From JADGRF01 sp035274465 (GTDB lineage Bacteria; Myxococcota_A; Polyangia; Polyangiales; JAFGIB01), in contig DATEOF010000216.1 in NCBI GenBank assembly GCA_035274465.1, positions 5,053 to 69,052 on the forward strand: DNA of 64,000 nucleotides. Reading direction: 5' to 3'. How positions within the stretch are numbered: position 1 is the stretch's first letter; each line of letters begins with the position of its first letter. Below, piece after piece: positions 1-9,147 of this stretch. The translations under genes and the position numbers were made by a program. Under the pieces are notes generated by a model, which was not told where the DNA came from, ran no database searches, and was given only the letters and a program-made list of their open reading frames with translations.

Positions 1-3000
1 GATAGCCGATCCAGCCGTTGCCGGTCAGCTGCCCGGTGAAGGTGTCGTACTGCAGCAGCGTATCCGTGGCATCGAGCGCGGGAGAGATTCCGTCGCGGAT
101 CACTCCGAGGTCGTGGTTGCCTCCGCCGAATGACCGCCGCACGCTGCAGATCGGCGCGCCGAGCGGCGTGAGATCCTCGGGCGCGCTGACAGGGTTCACT
201 GTGAACGTGACGGTGTCTGCGGCGCTTTGACTCACGCCATCGCTGACAGTCAGACTAAATGTCAGCTTGGCCGCCGCGTTCACGTACGGCAATGCGAACG
301 TCGGTGCGGCGGACGCAGGGTTCGAGAGCTGCACGTGCATGCCGCTAGCCTGCTTCCAGCTATAGCTGAGCTGAGTACCGTCGGGATCGAACGACCGCGT
401 GCCATCGAGTGACACCGTGATGCGGCCTGACACCTGCGCGTCCGCGCCCGCATCTGCCAGCGGCGTGACGTTCGCCGGCGCAGGGGCCGCGAATGCGCGC
501 AGCTCCGCGACCGAGAAGAAGTGCGCGGAGCCGCCCGGCGCGCCGAACACGCGCACGCCATCGGCGAGCGTCGGCGTGAATTGAAACTCGTACACCTGGA
601 AGCCGGTGCCGTCGCCCTTCGCCGGGTATGCCGGCGTGACGCGCAGCCCGGGCGCCGGCAACCAGCGGCCGTGCTGGCGAACCTCCACGGTCAGCGCGCT
701 GAACCAGCCGCCGTCGAAGAAGTCACCACCTTCCTGGAAGCGCAGCTTGCCCAGGCGATGCGGCGCGTCGAACTCGTAGCCCACCCAGCCTTCGATCACA
801 CCCGGGTCGGCGGCGAACGTGTCGTACTGCTGGCTGAAGTCGATCGACCCGGCGGCGGGCTCGATGCCGTCGCGGATCACCTCGAGATCGTAGGTGCCGC
901 CGCCCAACGGCGCGGGCTCGCTGATCACCGGCCGCCCCAGCGCGCTGATGTCGACCGGGGCCGTGAGCGGCGTGATCGGCACATCGATGCTGCTGGTCGC
1001 GCTGCCACTCACACCGCTCACCTCGAGGGTGAAGCGCAGCGCGGTGGGCACCGTGACGCTGGGCGCCACGAAGCTCGGCTGCACGCTGGTCGGCGTGTTC
1101 AGCGTGACGGCTGACCCGGCGGTCTGCGTCCAGCGGTAGCCGAGCGCGCCGCCTCCCGGATCGAACGACGCGCGCGCATCGAGCGTGACGCTCTCCCCCG
1201 CGAGCAAGACCGCCGGCACGGGCGCGATCTGCGCGAGCGGCACGCCCGCGATCGCACGCCGCCCGTAGACGTCGAGCTCGGACACCGACGCGAAGTGGGC
1301 CGAGCCACCGGCCGGGCCGTAGATCTGGATCGCGTCGCCTACGGCGCCGGTGAAGTCGAGCTGATAGCTGCGGAAGCCGACCGCGTCGCTGGTTCCCGGG
1401 TACGCGGGCGCGATGCTGAGCGCGCTGACGTCGCGGTACACGCCATTCTGACGCACGCGCACGCCCAGGCGTTCGAACCAACCGCCGTCGAAGAAGTTGC
1501 GGCCCTCGCGAAAGACCACGCGCGTGAAGGCATGGCTCGCGGGAAACTCGTAGCCGAACCAGTCCTCCTTCGGGCCGCCGTCCCCGGTCACGGTGTCGTA
1601 CTGACGCTGCGAGTCGATGGTGCCGGGCGTGGGATAGTCGCCGTCGCGCATGACATCGAGGCTGGCGTTGCCGCCACCCATCGGCTGCATCACGCGCGCG
1701 ATCGGCGCGCCGAGCGCCTTCAGCTGGGCGGGTCGCTCGGAGACGCGGTACGTCGCCGTCAGCTGCTGCTCCTGGCTGACCTGGATCACGTGCGCCTGCG
1801 CGCCGCCGTCCGACCAGGCGACGAAGTCGTAGCCGGCGTAGGCGGGCGCGCTGACCGTATTGCGCGATCCCACCACCGCGTCGGCGGAGAACGGCGCGGG
1901 TCGCACGGCCTGGTTCAAGGCCAGCGCCAGGCCGGGTGGCGTCGCCGTCAGCGTGAGCACGACGGTGCGCGGATCGAGGCGCTCCAGCGCCGTACCCTGG
2001 CGACCGTCCGGTGCGGTCACACGCAGGATCAGCTGCAGGTAGTAGGGGTAATCGTGCTCGGGCGCGATGAAGCTGCCCGAGTCGACGCCCTCGAAGCTCT
2101 CGATCACGTGCGGGTGGCAGACGTCGACGACCGGACAGTGCTGAACCACCAGATCCCAGTGCAGGCTCGCCGCCGGCAGCGGCTGGATTCCGTCGCTCCC
2201 GCTGCCGGAGAACGATACCCGCTCGCCGACCGCGAACTGGCTGGGCTCGGCCGAGACGATCGTGGCCACCGGTCCGCCGGTGTTCTCGCCGGCCGTGACG
2301 CTCTGCTGCGCTACAGCCTCCGCGCCGCGCGAGTCGCGGACGCGCAAGCCCACGTTGCGTACGCCGGCTGTCGTGTAGACGTACGCGGCGGTCGGGCCGG
2401 TCGCGTCGTCGTAGACGCCGTCGCCGTCCAGATCCCAGGCGTAGGTGAGGGTATCGCCGGGATCGGGATCGCGCGAGGTGCTGGCGTCGAATGCAGCCGT
2501 CAGCGGCACGGGGCCGCTGGCAGGCATGGCCGAGAATGCAGCGATCGGCGGCTGGTTCGCCCCGAGCGCGGCCACTCGGTGCAACGCGCCTGCAATGCTG
2601 GTGTAGTACAGGTCGTTGCCCGGACCGATCAGCAGCTGCACGGGCTGCGGCGCGGCGTGCACGAACACGCGGCGCGTGGCCGGATCCGGCAGGCCGTCGG
2701 CACCGGGCAGCATGGCCCAGATGCAGCTGCGCGAGTAGTCGGCCAAGAACAGCGCGCCTCGGTACTCCGCCGGGTACAATCCATCGCTGTAGAACGCCAG
2801 GCCGCTGACCGCTGCCTGCCCCCAGCCGCAGCCATCACCCTCGAGCAGGGCCGCGTCGTGGAGATACGCGAAGTACGGCGCGCGCTGATCGTTGCGCGCG
2901 TAGAGGTCCGTGCAGACGCTGAGCCCGGTCGCCTCGTAGCCCGCCTGACGGTCGGGCCCTTCGAAGCACGGCCAGCCGAAGTTGGCGAGCGCGGGCGCCA

Positions 3001-3976
3001 GCGGATCGGCGAGCCGATCGAGCTCCTCCCAGCCGCCCCAACCCACATCGCCGATCCAGAGCTCGCGCGTGCCCGGGCGAAACGTCATGCGGAACGGGTT
3101 GCGCAAGCCGTAGGCGACGACGGCGGCCGCGGCGCCGGTCTGTGGGTTACCGGGCGCAGACGCGCCGGTCTCGGGATCGACGCGCAGCACCTTGCCGTTG
3201 TAGGTCACGGAGAAGCCGGGCAGCGCGAGGTTCTGCGCGCGCAGCGCGCCGCCGCGAGCGGCAGGCGGAACCTGCGGCTCGCCCGCAGGCACCGGCGGAT
3301 CTCCCAGCGGGTTTCCGATCTGACCGTAGTCGACGAAGTCGAAGCTCGCGCCATCGCCACCGGAGACGTAGAGCATGCCATCCGGGCCGAACTGGATCGA
3401 TCCCAGCGAGTGGCTCGGGTACTGCTGCGGCCAGTTCTCGATCAACACCTGCTCGACGCCGCGCAACCCGTTGTCACCGATCTCGAGCCGCGACAGTCGC
3501 CCGCTGACGACGCAGCCCTGATTGGTGGCTCCTGGAGGCGTCGGACAGCTGTCGCTGGTGGCTGCGGGGCTTCCCCAGAGCGGGGCCTTGCCGCCGATAG
3601 CTGCATCGTGCGTGTACAGCACGTAGAGGTATGGCGTCTCGGGGAAGTCCGGGTGCAGCTCGAGATCCAGCAGCCCGCGGTCCCAGTAGTTGTAGACCTG
3701 CGTGCGTAGATCGGCCAACACGCTCGGTGGCTCGCCGCGACTGGGATCGAACAGTTTGATCAAGCCGCTCTTCTCCGCGATGAAGATGCGCCCGTCGCTG
3801 GCGAAGCGGACCGCCGTGGGTTGTTCGAGGCCGGAGACCACCACCTGGTCTTGAAAGCCGGGCAAGGGCTCCAGGGCACTCGACGCGACGGCCACCTCGC
3901 GCGGCTCGCTGCGCGCGCAAGCCACACAACAGATCAGCGCTCCGACCGCCAGCTTCCACCCGAGCTCGCACGGCAT
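1..3976 (-). CDS. Sugar dehydrogenase-like beta-propeller lipoprotein with PKD and repeated C-terminal modules (3' end outside window)
   Basis: The reading frame is open from the ATG at 3976 to the left edge, at least 1325 codons. The N-terminus is a lipoprotein signal (hydrophobic stretch ending LICCVAC), preceded by a good ribosome site (GGGAGGTGA). Residues about 35-480 resemble the glucose/sorbosone dehydrogenase (GSDH, PQQ-dependent sugar dehydrogenase) six-bladed propeller: LHPDFPETPYLYVLYT, FGPDGMLYVSGGDG and YGLRNPFRM are typical blade motifs. A PKD-type domain follows (FDASTSRDPDPGDTLTYAWD). After that come three copies of a discoidin-like module marked by a conserved RDG then QYDT pattern (near nt 1590-1690, 820-920 and 20-130), with PKD/REJ-like domains between them. 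Such proteins are surface-attached, and the modules probably bind carbohydrate. Whether the propeller is catalytic or only a scaffold cannot be decided from sequence. Confidence 0.85.
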   Translation of the reverse strand, partial: MPCELGWKLAVGALICCVACARSEPREVAVASSALEPLPGFQDQVVVSGLEQPTAVRFASDGRIFIAEKSGLIKLFDPSRGEPPSVLADLRTQVYNYWDRGLLDLELHPDFPETPYLYVLYTHDAAIGGKAPLWGSPAATSDSCPTPPGATNQGCVVSGRLSRLEIGDNGLRGVEQVLIENWPQQYPSHSLGSIQFGPDGMLYVSGGDGASFDFVDYGQIGNPLGDPPVPAGEPQVPPAARGGALRAQNLALPGFSVTYNGKVLRVDPETGASAPGNPQTGAAAAVVAYGLRNPFRMTFRPGTRELWIGDVGWGGWEELDRLADPLAPALANFGWPCFEGPDRQAGYEATGLSVCTDLYARNDQRAPYFAYLHDAALLEGDGCGWGQAAVSGLAFYSDGLYPAEYRGALFLADYSRSCIWAMLPGADGLPDPATRRVFVHAAPQPVQLLIGPGNDLYYTSIAGALHRVAALGANQPPIAAFSAMPASGPVPLTAAFDASTSRDPDPGDTLTYAWDLDGDGVYDDATGPTAAYVYTTAGVRNVGLRVRDSRGAEAVAQQSVTAGENTGGPVATIVSAEPSQFAVGERVSFSGSGSDGIQPLPAASLHWDLVVQHCPVVDVCHPHVIESFEGVDSGSFIAPEHDYPYYLQLILRVTAPDGRQGTALERLDPRTVVLTLTATPPGLALALNQAVRPAPFSADAVVGSRNTVSAPAYAGYDFVAWSDGGAQAHVIQVSQEQQLTATYRVSERPAQLKALGAPIARVMQPMGGGNASLDVMRDGDYPTPGTIDSQRQYDTVTGDGGPKEDWFGYEFPASHAFTRVVFREGRNFFDGGWFERLGVRVRQNGVYRDVSALSIAPAYPGTSDAVGFRSYQLDFTGAVGDAIQIYGPAGGSAHFASVSELDVYGRRAIAGVPLAQIAPVPAVLLAGESVTLDARASFDPGGGALGYRWTQTAGSAVTLNTPTSVQPSFVAPSVTVPTALRFTLEVSGVSGSATSSIDVPITPLTAPVDISALGRPVISEPAPLGGGTYDLEVIRDGIEPAAGSIDFSQQYDTFAADPGVIEGWVGYEFDAPHRLGKLRFQEGGDFFDGGWFSALTVEVRQHGRWLPAPGLRVTPAYPAKGDGTGFQVYEFQFTPTLADGVRVFGAPGGSAHFFSVAELRAFAAPAPANVTPLADAGADAQVSGRITVSLDGTRSFDPDGTQLSYSWKQASGMHVQLSNPASAAPTFALPYVNAAAKLTFSLTVSDGVSQSAADTVTFTVNPVSAPEDLTPLGAPICSVRRSFGGGNHDLGVIRDGISPALDATDTLLQYDTFTGQLTGNGWIGY

Positions 3977-4115
3977 GCGTCACCTCCCCGCCGCCGACAC
4001 CATAGTCGCGTCGAGGCGAGAAGCGACGACGGATCGACACCCGCCGCACAACTTGCTGACACACGGTGCGACAACGGGGTGTGATCCTTGCGCTGTCCTG
4101 TCCTACGGACGCGGG

Positions 4116-4709
4116 CTACGCACCGCGCTTGGGCGGAAGCACGTCACAGAACTCGGGGCGTCGCTTCCAGCCCGGCACGGGCGGCTCGTGACCGGCGCGC
4201 GGCGTGTAGACCGAGAGCTCGCCCCCCTGCATGGCGTGGATGTAGCGCGGACAATTGGGGAAGATCGCGCGCGCTTGCACTCGCACGATCAGCTGCGCGC
4301 CGTTGAACTCGGCGAGCAATGGATCGTGCTCGTCGAACGTGGCCTCACCGTTCACGCGCAGGCGCCGCGGCTTCTCGAAGTCGATGAAGAGCATGCCCAC
4401 GCGCGGGTTGACCAGCACGTTGCCCAGGCTCTTGAACATGCCGTTACCGTCGTAGCTCGGGAACGCTAGCGTGCCGGGATCGATCACGCGCACGAAGCCG
4501 GGCTCACCACCCTTGTACGAGCACTCGGGGAAGCCTTCCGCGTCGGCCGTGGCGAGGAAGAACATGTTGCGACTCTGGATGAACGCCGCGTCGTCCGGCG
4601 TGAACGCTGTGTGAGCAAGGTGCTCGTCGAGCCGGTCGGCGAGCTGGCGCGTGCCGAACTGGTCCTGGAGCTGGCGAGAACCGGAGTGGTACATGCGCGG
4701 TGCGGGCAT
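4116..4709 (-). CDS. Pyridoxamine 5'-phosphate oxidase-family protein
   Basis: 197-residue soluble protein. The central part (RNMFFLATADAEGFPECSYKGG, then VNPRVGMLFIDF and LRVNGEATFDEHDP) is the split-barrel flavin-binding fold of the PNPOx-like family, in which one side of a dimer holds FMN, F420 or haem. The length and the C-terminal FPNCPRYIH stretch match the subfamily often annotated as general stress/PNPOx-like proteins rather than true PdxH, so a vitamin B6 role should not be assumed. The start is the ATG at 4709; a second in-frame ATG lies five codons later at 4694 and neither has a clear ribosome site. It is last in a minus-strand run after the peptidase and SDR genes, with 47 bp to the upstream stop. 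Confidence 0.8.
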   Translation of the reverse strand: MPAPRMYHSGSRQLQDQFGTRQLADRLDEHLAHTAFTPDDAAFIQSRNMFFLATADAEGFPECSYKGGEPGFVRVIDPGTLAFPSYDGNGMFKSLGNVLVNPRVGMLFIDFEKPRRLRVNGEATFDEHDPLLAEFNGAQLIVRVQARAIFPNCPRYIHAMQGGELSVYTPRAGHEPPVPGWKRRPEFCDVLPPKRGA

Positions 4710-4756
4710 GAGCGTAGGAGTCGCACTGCGCGGACGTTTGGGCAACGGGGCTTGCG

Positions 4757-6100
4757 CTAGAGATCGGTGGCAGACGAGTACACGAAGCGCTCGAACCACG
4801 GGCGGAGATCCTTGCCGCTGGCAGCTTCGAGGGCGCGGCGGAGGTCGTCGCTGCGGGCGCCTTTGCCGGCGCGGTCCTGGACGTAGCGCTGGATGCCGAG
4901 CCAGAACGTCGCCTCGCCGAGCTCGCTGCGGAGCCTGTGGAGGGCGAGTGCGCCGCGCGCGTAGGTGACGCCGCGCGGCGGGAGGTTTGCTTCGTCGACT
5001 CGGGGTGCGGGTTGGGGCCGCGCGATCGGCGTGTCGCGGCCGGTGTCGTGGACCTTGCTGCTGCGTTCGCGCCAGCGTTGAAGCTCGCCGGCGTGCGCTG
5101 CCGGGACCCAGCGCTGCTCCTTGTAGACGCCCGTGATGAAGGTCGCGAAGCCTTCGTTGAGCCAGAAGTCGTTGAAGTCGGTGCAGGGCACGAGCCAGCC
5201 AAACCACTGGTGCGCGAGCTCGTGCGAGAACACCCAGTCTTCTTCGGGTGTCTTCCGCACGTTCTCCAGCTCGGCCGCGCCGATCAGCGCGAAGCCGGCA
5301 GCTTCTTGTGCGGCGTCGCCGGCGACGAACACTTGCGTGTAGACGGGCGCGGGTAGCGGGTGGCCCGTGCGTCGCTCGAGGAACTCCAGCATCGGTCTCG
5401 TGAGCATCAACACGGAAGCGAGATCGGCGCCCGCCGGGCCGAGCGCGCGCAGCGTCTTGCCGGCGACGGCGAGCTCGGCCTCGGCGAAGTTTCCGGCCGC
5501 AAAGGCGAACAAGAACGGTGGCGCCGGTCGGTCGAGGATGAAGGCGTGCTCGCCAGCTGCGCGTGCCATTGATGGCTGCGCCCTGCCAGGACCAATCGCC
5601 TTCCAGCTCCGAGGCGTGCGGAGCCGCAGCTCGAGCGTGGCGCGCTGGGCTGAGTGCATGTGCGTGGGCATCCAGGCCGCGGCGTCGTAGCCGGCCCAGA
5701 TCTGATCGGGTGCGAAGTGCAGCGCCTTGGCCTGCCCGAGCGACTGCCAGGCCAGCTGCAGCTCGAGCGTCGCCCCTGCAGCCACGGGCTGCGGGAGCGC
5801 CAAGCACACGCGCCCGTCGGCCTGCTGCAGCGAGAGCGGCTGTGCACCCGTTGCCGCGTGCGTCACCCGCAGCGAGTGCGCGTCGAGCGCGAGGTCGCGC
5901 GCCGCGGCCGGGACGCGGACCTTCAACGCGCCCGTGCCGCGGAGCGAGCCTGACTCCGGCTCGAGTGTGAGCTCCACGCTGTGGTGCAGCACATCGACCG
6001 AGATCGCGGCGTTGCAGTCGGCGGGCCGGGCGGGCGGCGGCACCGGCTCACGCCGGCAGGCCGCCGCCATCAGCAGCAAGGCCAGAGCCCAGCGCCGCAT
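4757..6100 (-). CDS. M1-family zinc metallopeptidase, lipoprotein
   Basis: 447 residues. Zinc site HELAH at 293-297 with the third ligand Glu316 in NEGF, an exact HExxH-x18-E gluzincin arrangement. The N-terminal beta-saddle and the catalytic domain are present, but the protein stops soon after the catalytic helices, so it lacks the C-terminal domains of full aminopeptidase N (usually 600-850 residues). The usual GAMEN exopeptidase motif is altered here to GAAELEN (about 275-281), so the N-terminal-amine recognition may differ. A short hydrophobic leader ending MAAAC indicates lipid attachment after export. It starts 5 bp after the SDR stop codon, so the two are probably co-transcribed. Confidence 0.9.
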   Translation of the reverse strand: MRRWALALLLMAAACRREPVPPPARPADCNAAISVDVLHHSVELTLEPESGSLRGTGALKVRVPAAARDLALDAHSLRVTHAATGAQPLSLQQADGRVCLALPQPVAAGATLELQLAWQSLGQAKALHFAPDQIWAGYDAAAWMPTHMHSAQRATLELRLRTPRSWKAIGPGRAQPSMARAAGEHAFILDRPAPPFLFAFAAGNFAEAELAVAGKTLRALGPAGADLASVLMLTRPMLEFLERRTGHPLPAPVYTQVFVAGDAAQEAAGFALIGAAELENVRKTPEEDWVFSHELAHQWFGWLVPCTDFNDFWLNEGFATFITGVYKEQRWVPAAHAGELQRWRERSSKVHDTGRDTPIARPQPAPRVDEANLPPRGVTYARGALALHRLRSELGEATFWLGIQRYVQDRAGKGARSDDLRRALEAASGKDLRPWFERFVYSSATDL

Positions 6101-6105
6101 GCGCT

Positions 6106-6903
6106 TCAGCTCGGGCCCGAGCTGGCTCCGCCGTCGTTCGCGAGCGCGATGCCGCCGTCGACCGCGATCGTATCGCCGACCACGTAGTCACCCGCACGCG
6201 ATGCCAGGTAGATCGCCGCCCCCGCCATGTCCTCGTCGGTACCGATGCGCCGCAGCGGAGTGCGCGCGGCGACGGCGTCGGCGTGATCGCGCGCGGCGCG
6301 GTTCATCTCCGAAGCGAACGGCCCGGGCGCGATCGCGCTCACCACGATGTAGTCGTGCACCAGGCGCGCAGCCATGCGCCGCGTCAGGTAGATCAAGCCG
6401 GCCTTGGAGGCGTGATACGAGTACGTCTCCTGCGGGTTCAGCCGGATGCCGTCGATCGACGCGATGTTGATCACCTTGCTCGGCCGCTGGGCACTGCCGG
6501 CCTTCTTCAGCGCGCCGTGCAACGCCTGCGTCAGGAAGAACGGCGACTTGAGGTTCAGGTTCAGCACCTTGTCCCAGCCGCTTTCCGGGAAGTCATCGAA
6601 CTGCGCGCCCCAGGCCGCGCCCGCGTTGTTGACCAGGATGTCCAGGTGGTCCTCGGCGTCGAGGTAGCGCTTGGCCAGTGCCTGGCAGCCGGCGACCGTC
6701 GAGACGTCCTGCGGCAGCGAGATGCAAGTACCCAGCGACGAGAGCTCGGTCGCGGCGTCGTCGCACGCAGTGACCTTGCGCGACGAGATGTAGACCTTGG
6801 CGCCTGCCGAGAGAAAGCCGGCGGCAATCATCTTACCGATGCCGCGCGAGCCGCCGGTGACGAGCGCGGTGCGGCCTTTGAGCGAGAACAACTTGTCGAA
6901 CAT
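6106..6903 (-). CDS. SDR-family NAD(P)-dependent oxidoreductase
   Basis: 265 residues, classical short-chain dehydrogenase. Cofactor motif TGGSRGIG at 16-23, NNAG in the middle, catalytic Ser in NIAS, and the Tyr-x3-Lys pair in YSYHASKAG. The Arg in the glycine motif and Ser-Arg after strand 2 (ISSRK) favour NADPH. The closest described group by eye is RhlG-like/3-oxoacyl reductase-like SDRs, but the substrate cannot be assigned. The ATG at 6903 has an AAGGGG ribosome site 7 nt upstream. It is first of a tight pair with the M1 peptidase; a functional link between them is not evident. Confidence 0.9.
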   Translation of the reverse strand: MFDKLFSLKGRTALVTGGSRGIGKMIAAGFLSAGAKVYISSRKVTACDDAATELSSLGTCISLPQDVSTVAGCQALAKRYLDAEDHLDILVNNAGAAWGAQFDDFPESGWDKVLNLNLKSPFFLTQALHGALKKAGSAQRPSKVINIASIDGIRLNPQETYSYHASKAGLIYLTRRMAARLVHDYIVVSAIAPGPFASEMNRAARDHADAVAARTPLRRIGTDEDMAGAAIYLASRAGDYVVGDTIAVDGGIALANDGGASSGPS

Positions 6904-6939
6904 ACTGGACCCCTTACGTGTTTTGAACGGCGCACTCTA

Positions 6940-9099
6940 CTAATCCACGATGTACGGCACCAGACAGTTCACGCAGCCGTCCGTGTTGTTGCACGGACAG
7001 TTCTCGGCCGGCGACAGGCAGATGCCGGGCCGCGCGCCAACCATCAGCGGGTCGAGCGTGCAGACCAAGTCGGGAGGGCAGTCGGCATTGACCGAGCAGC
7101 TGAGCGCGCAATAGGCGTCCCGATAGCAGATGACCTCCGCGCCGGCCGGCGCCGCGGAGCATTCGCTCGCGGTGCTACACAGCTCGCCGCATACGCCGCC
7201 GAAGGTGCATCCGACCAGGCAGTCGCGCGTGGCCGAGGTGCACGTCTGGTAGGTCTTGCGCTTGCAGGTCATCGTGTCGCAGTTGCCCGTATTCCAGCCG
7301 CGGATGCCGGGATCGCAGGTCTCCCCGGGATCGAGCGCGCCGTTGCCGCAGGCGTTGGCGCAGACACCCATGGCATTGCAGGTGCGGCCCGTGCCGCAGC
7401 TCGCGCCCGTGTCGATCGCCTGGCCACACGTGCCGGCGCTGCAGGTCGCGCGCCGGCATGTGTCCGCGGGACAGTTAGCCAGCGCGCTCCAGCTGCCAGT
7501 GTTGCTGCAGGTTCGCCGCTGGATGCCGGAGCACTCGCTCGCGCCGGGTCGGCACACACCGCCGCAGCGCCCGTTGACGCAGGCGTTGGTGCACGTGGTC
7601 GCCGCAGCCCACTGGCCTTGTGCGTTGCAAGTGCGCTGCTGCGTGTTGCTCGAACACTGGGTCGCGCCCGGCTTGCACTCGCCGCCGCACTGCGTGTCGC
7701 TCGCACAGACGTACATGCAAGCGCTCGCGGCGCCCCAACCACCGGCTGCGTTGCAGGTCTGCAGCATGCCGTCCGTGCAGCGGGTGTCGCCGGGTTTGCA
7801 CTCGCCGCCGCAGCTGTCCGAGACACAGGCGTTCTTGCAGGCAGACGCGGTGCCCCAGCGACCCATCGCGTTGCAGGTCCGCAGCTGCGTGCTGCTGACG
7901 CACTCGGTCGCGCCCGGCTTGCATTCGCCTGAACAAGCAGCCCCGACGCACGCGTTCGGGCAGGTGCTCGGTGCGCTCCACTCGCCAGCCAGGCTGCAGC
8001 TGCGCCGCTGCGTGTTGCCGACGCACTCGCTGCTGCCCGGCTTGCACTCGCCCGTGCAGGCACCGTTCGCGCAGGCGAACTCGCAGCTCCCGGGTGTGCC
8101 CCAGCTACCGCCCTCGCCGCAGGTGCGCAGCGCGATGTTGCTCGAGCATTCCGTGCTGCTCGGCCTGCAGTCACCACCGCACGCGTTGTTCACGCACGCG
8201 TTCGTGCAATCGCGCGCCGCACCCCAGTGGCCGTCGTCGCCGCAGCTCTGGATCTGCGTCGTGTTCATGCAGCGCTGACTACCCACCCCGCACTCGCCCG
8301 AACACTTGTCGCCCGTACACGACTGTCCGTCGCATGCCTGCGGGGACTGCCATCCGCCAGAGGCGGAACAGGTCTGCATGCGGAATGGATCCGCGCAGCG
8401 GGTCTGATCCGCGGTGCACACGCCCGTGCACGAACCGTCCTGACACTTCCCGGTCGAGCAGGCGATCTCCTGCTGCCACTGACCATCGGGACCGCACTTG
8501 CGGTAGTCGCTCGGCGACGTGCACTCGGTGCGATCCGGCTCGCACTCGCCATGACACTTGCCGTTCTGCCAGCAAGCTTGATTCACGCAGTCGGGGAGGG
8601 CTTCCCAGTAACCGCTATCGCTGCAGGCGGCGCGCTTGATCGAGCTGTAGCAGCGCCCGGTGCCTGGCACGCACTCTCCGCAGCGACCCGCGGCAGTGCA
8701 GACCTGGCCGGCGCCGCAGGTCGCGCCCGCCATCTCGGGCTTCCAGCTGCAGCGCCCTTCCTGACAGCGCGCCTCGTTGCACTCGCGCTTGGCGCAATCT
8801 GCGACGTCCTGACAGGCCACGCAGTCGGCCCTGCCCTCGCAGGCGGAGGTCGCAGGTTGGACATCGCCGCCGTCAGCTGCCGGCGGTGCGGCGTCCACGT
8901 CGCCGCCTCCGGCATCGACCGCGGCATCTTCCACGGTCGTGCTCGGGTCCTGTTGCTGCGGATCGACACATCGACCGCGCCTGCACTCGAGCCCCGGTGG
9001 ACAGCTACCGTCCGGACAACTGAAGACGCCTGACGGAATATCGGCGCGGCAACTCACGAGCACACCGAGCCCGACCACCCAGGCAAGTCTTCCAAGCAT
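6940..9099 (-). CDS. Cysteine-rich tandem-repeat lipoprotein
   Basis: About 719 residues. I chose the ATG at 9099 because it has a GAGG ribosome site and begins directly with the lipoprotein signal (MLGRLAWVVG... ending VSC); a GTG five codons upstream is possible. After a Cys-rich head and an acidic/Ala linker there are roughly nine to ten tandem units of about 37 residues with the pattern GEC-x-PG-x3-C-x8-10-C-x3-G-x-W-x6-C-x3-C-x4-C. The spacing suggests each unit folds around disulphides, like other myxobacterial surface proteins. The C-terminus changes to a different Cys pattern (DPGETCD, then CxLDPL) resembling myxococcus Cys-rich repeat domains. It is probably exposed on the outer membrane. 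No enzymatic motif is visible, and the function is unknown. Confidence 0.85.
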   Translation of the reverse strand: MLGRLAWVVGLGVLVSCRADIPSGVFSCPDGSCPPGLECRRGRCVDPQQQDPSTTVEDAAVDAGGGDVDAAPPAADGGDVQPATSACEGRADCVACQDVADCAKRECNEARCQEGRCSWKPEMAGATCGAGQVCTAAGRCGECVPGTGRCYSSIKRAACSDSGYWEALPDCVNQACWQNGKCHGECEPDRTECTSPSDYRKCGPDGQWQQEIACSTGKCQDGSCTGVCTADQTRCADPFRMQTCSASGGWQSPQACDGQSCTGDKCSGECGVGSQRCMNTTQIQSCGDDGHWGAARDCTNACVNNACGGDCRPSSTECSSNIALRTCGEGGSWGTPGSCEFACANGACTGECKPGSSECVGNTQRRSCSLAGEWSAPSTCPNACVGAACSGECKPGATECVSSTQLRTCNAMGRWGTASACKNACVSDSCGGECKPGDTRCTDGMLQTCNAAGGWGAASACMYVCASDTQCGGECKPGATQCSSNTQQRTCNAQGQWAAATTCTNACVNGRCGGVCRPGASECSGIQRRTCSNTGSWSALANCPADTCRRATCSAGTCGQAIDTGASCGTGRTCNAMGVCANACGNGALDPGETCDPGIRGWNTGNCDTMTCKRKTYQTCTSATRDCLVGCTFGGVCGELCSTASECSAAPAGAEVICYRDAYCALSCSVNADCPPDLVCTLDPLMVGARPGICLSPAENCPCNNTDGCVNCLVPYIVD

Positions 9100-9147
9100 A
9101 TGGCCTCGTCGCACGCAGACAGCCCGCGTGTCAAAGCCAGGCTGATG

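Noticed and set aside
1295..3709. 804-codon open frame on the + strand
   Set aside because: It is antisense to the propeller lipoprotein, is Arg/Ala/Val/Gly-rich without motifs, and is the usual by-product of very high third-position G+C.
8227..9033. 268-codon + strand frame rich in Ala/Arg/Val
   Set aside because: It mirrors the Cys-repeat lipoprotein gene, which has signal peptide, ribosome site and repeat logic.
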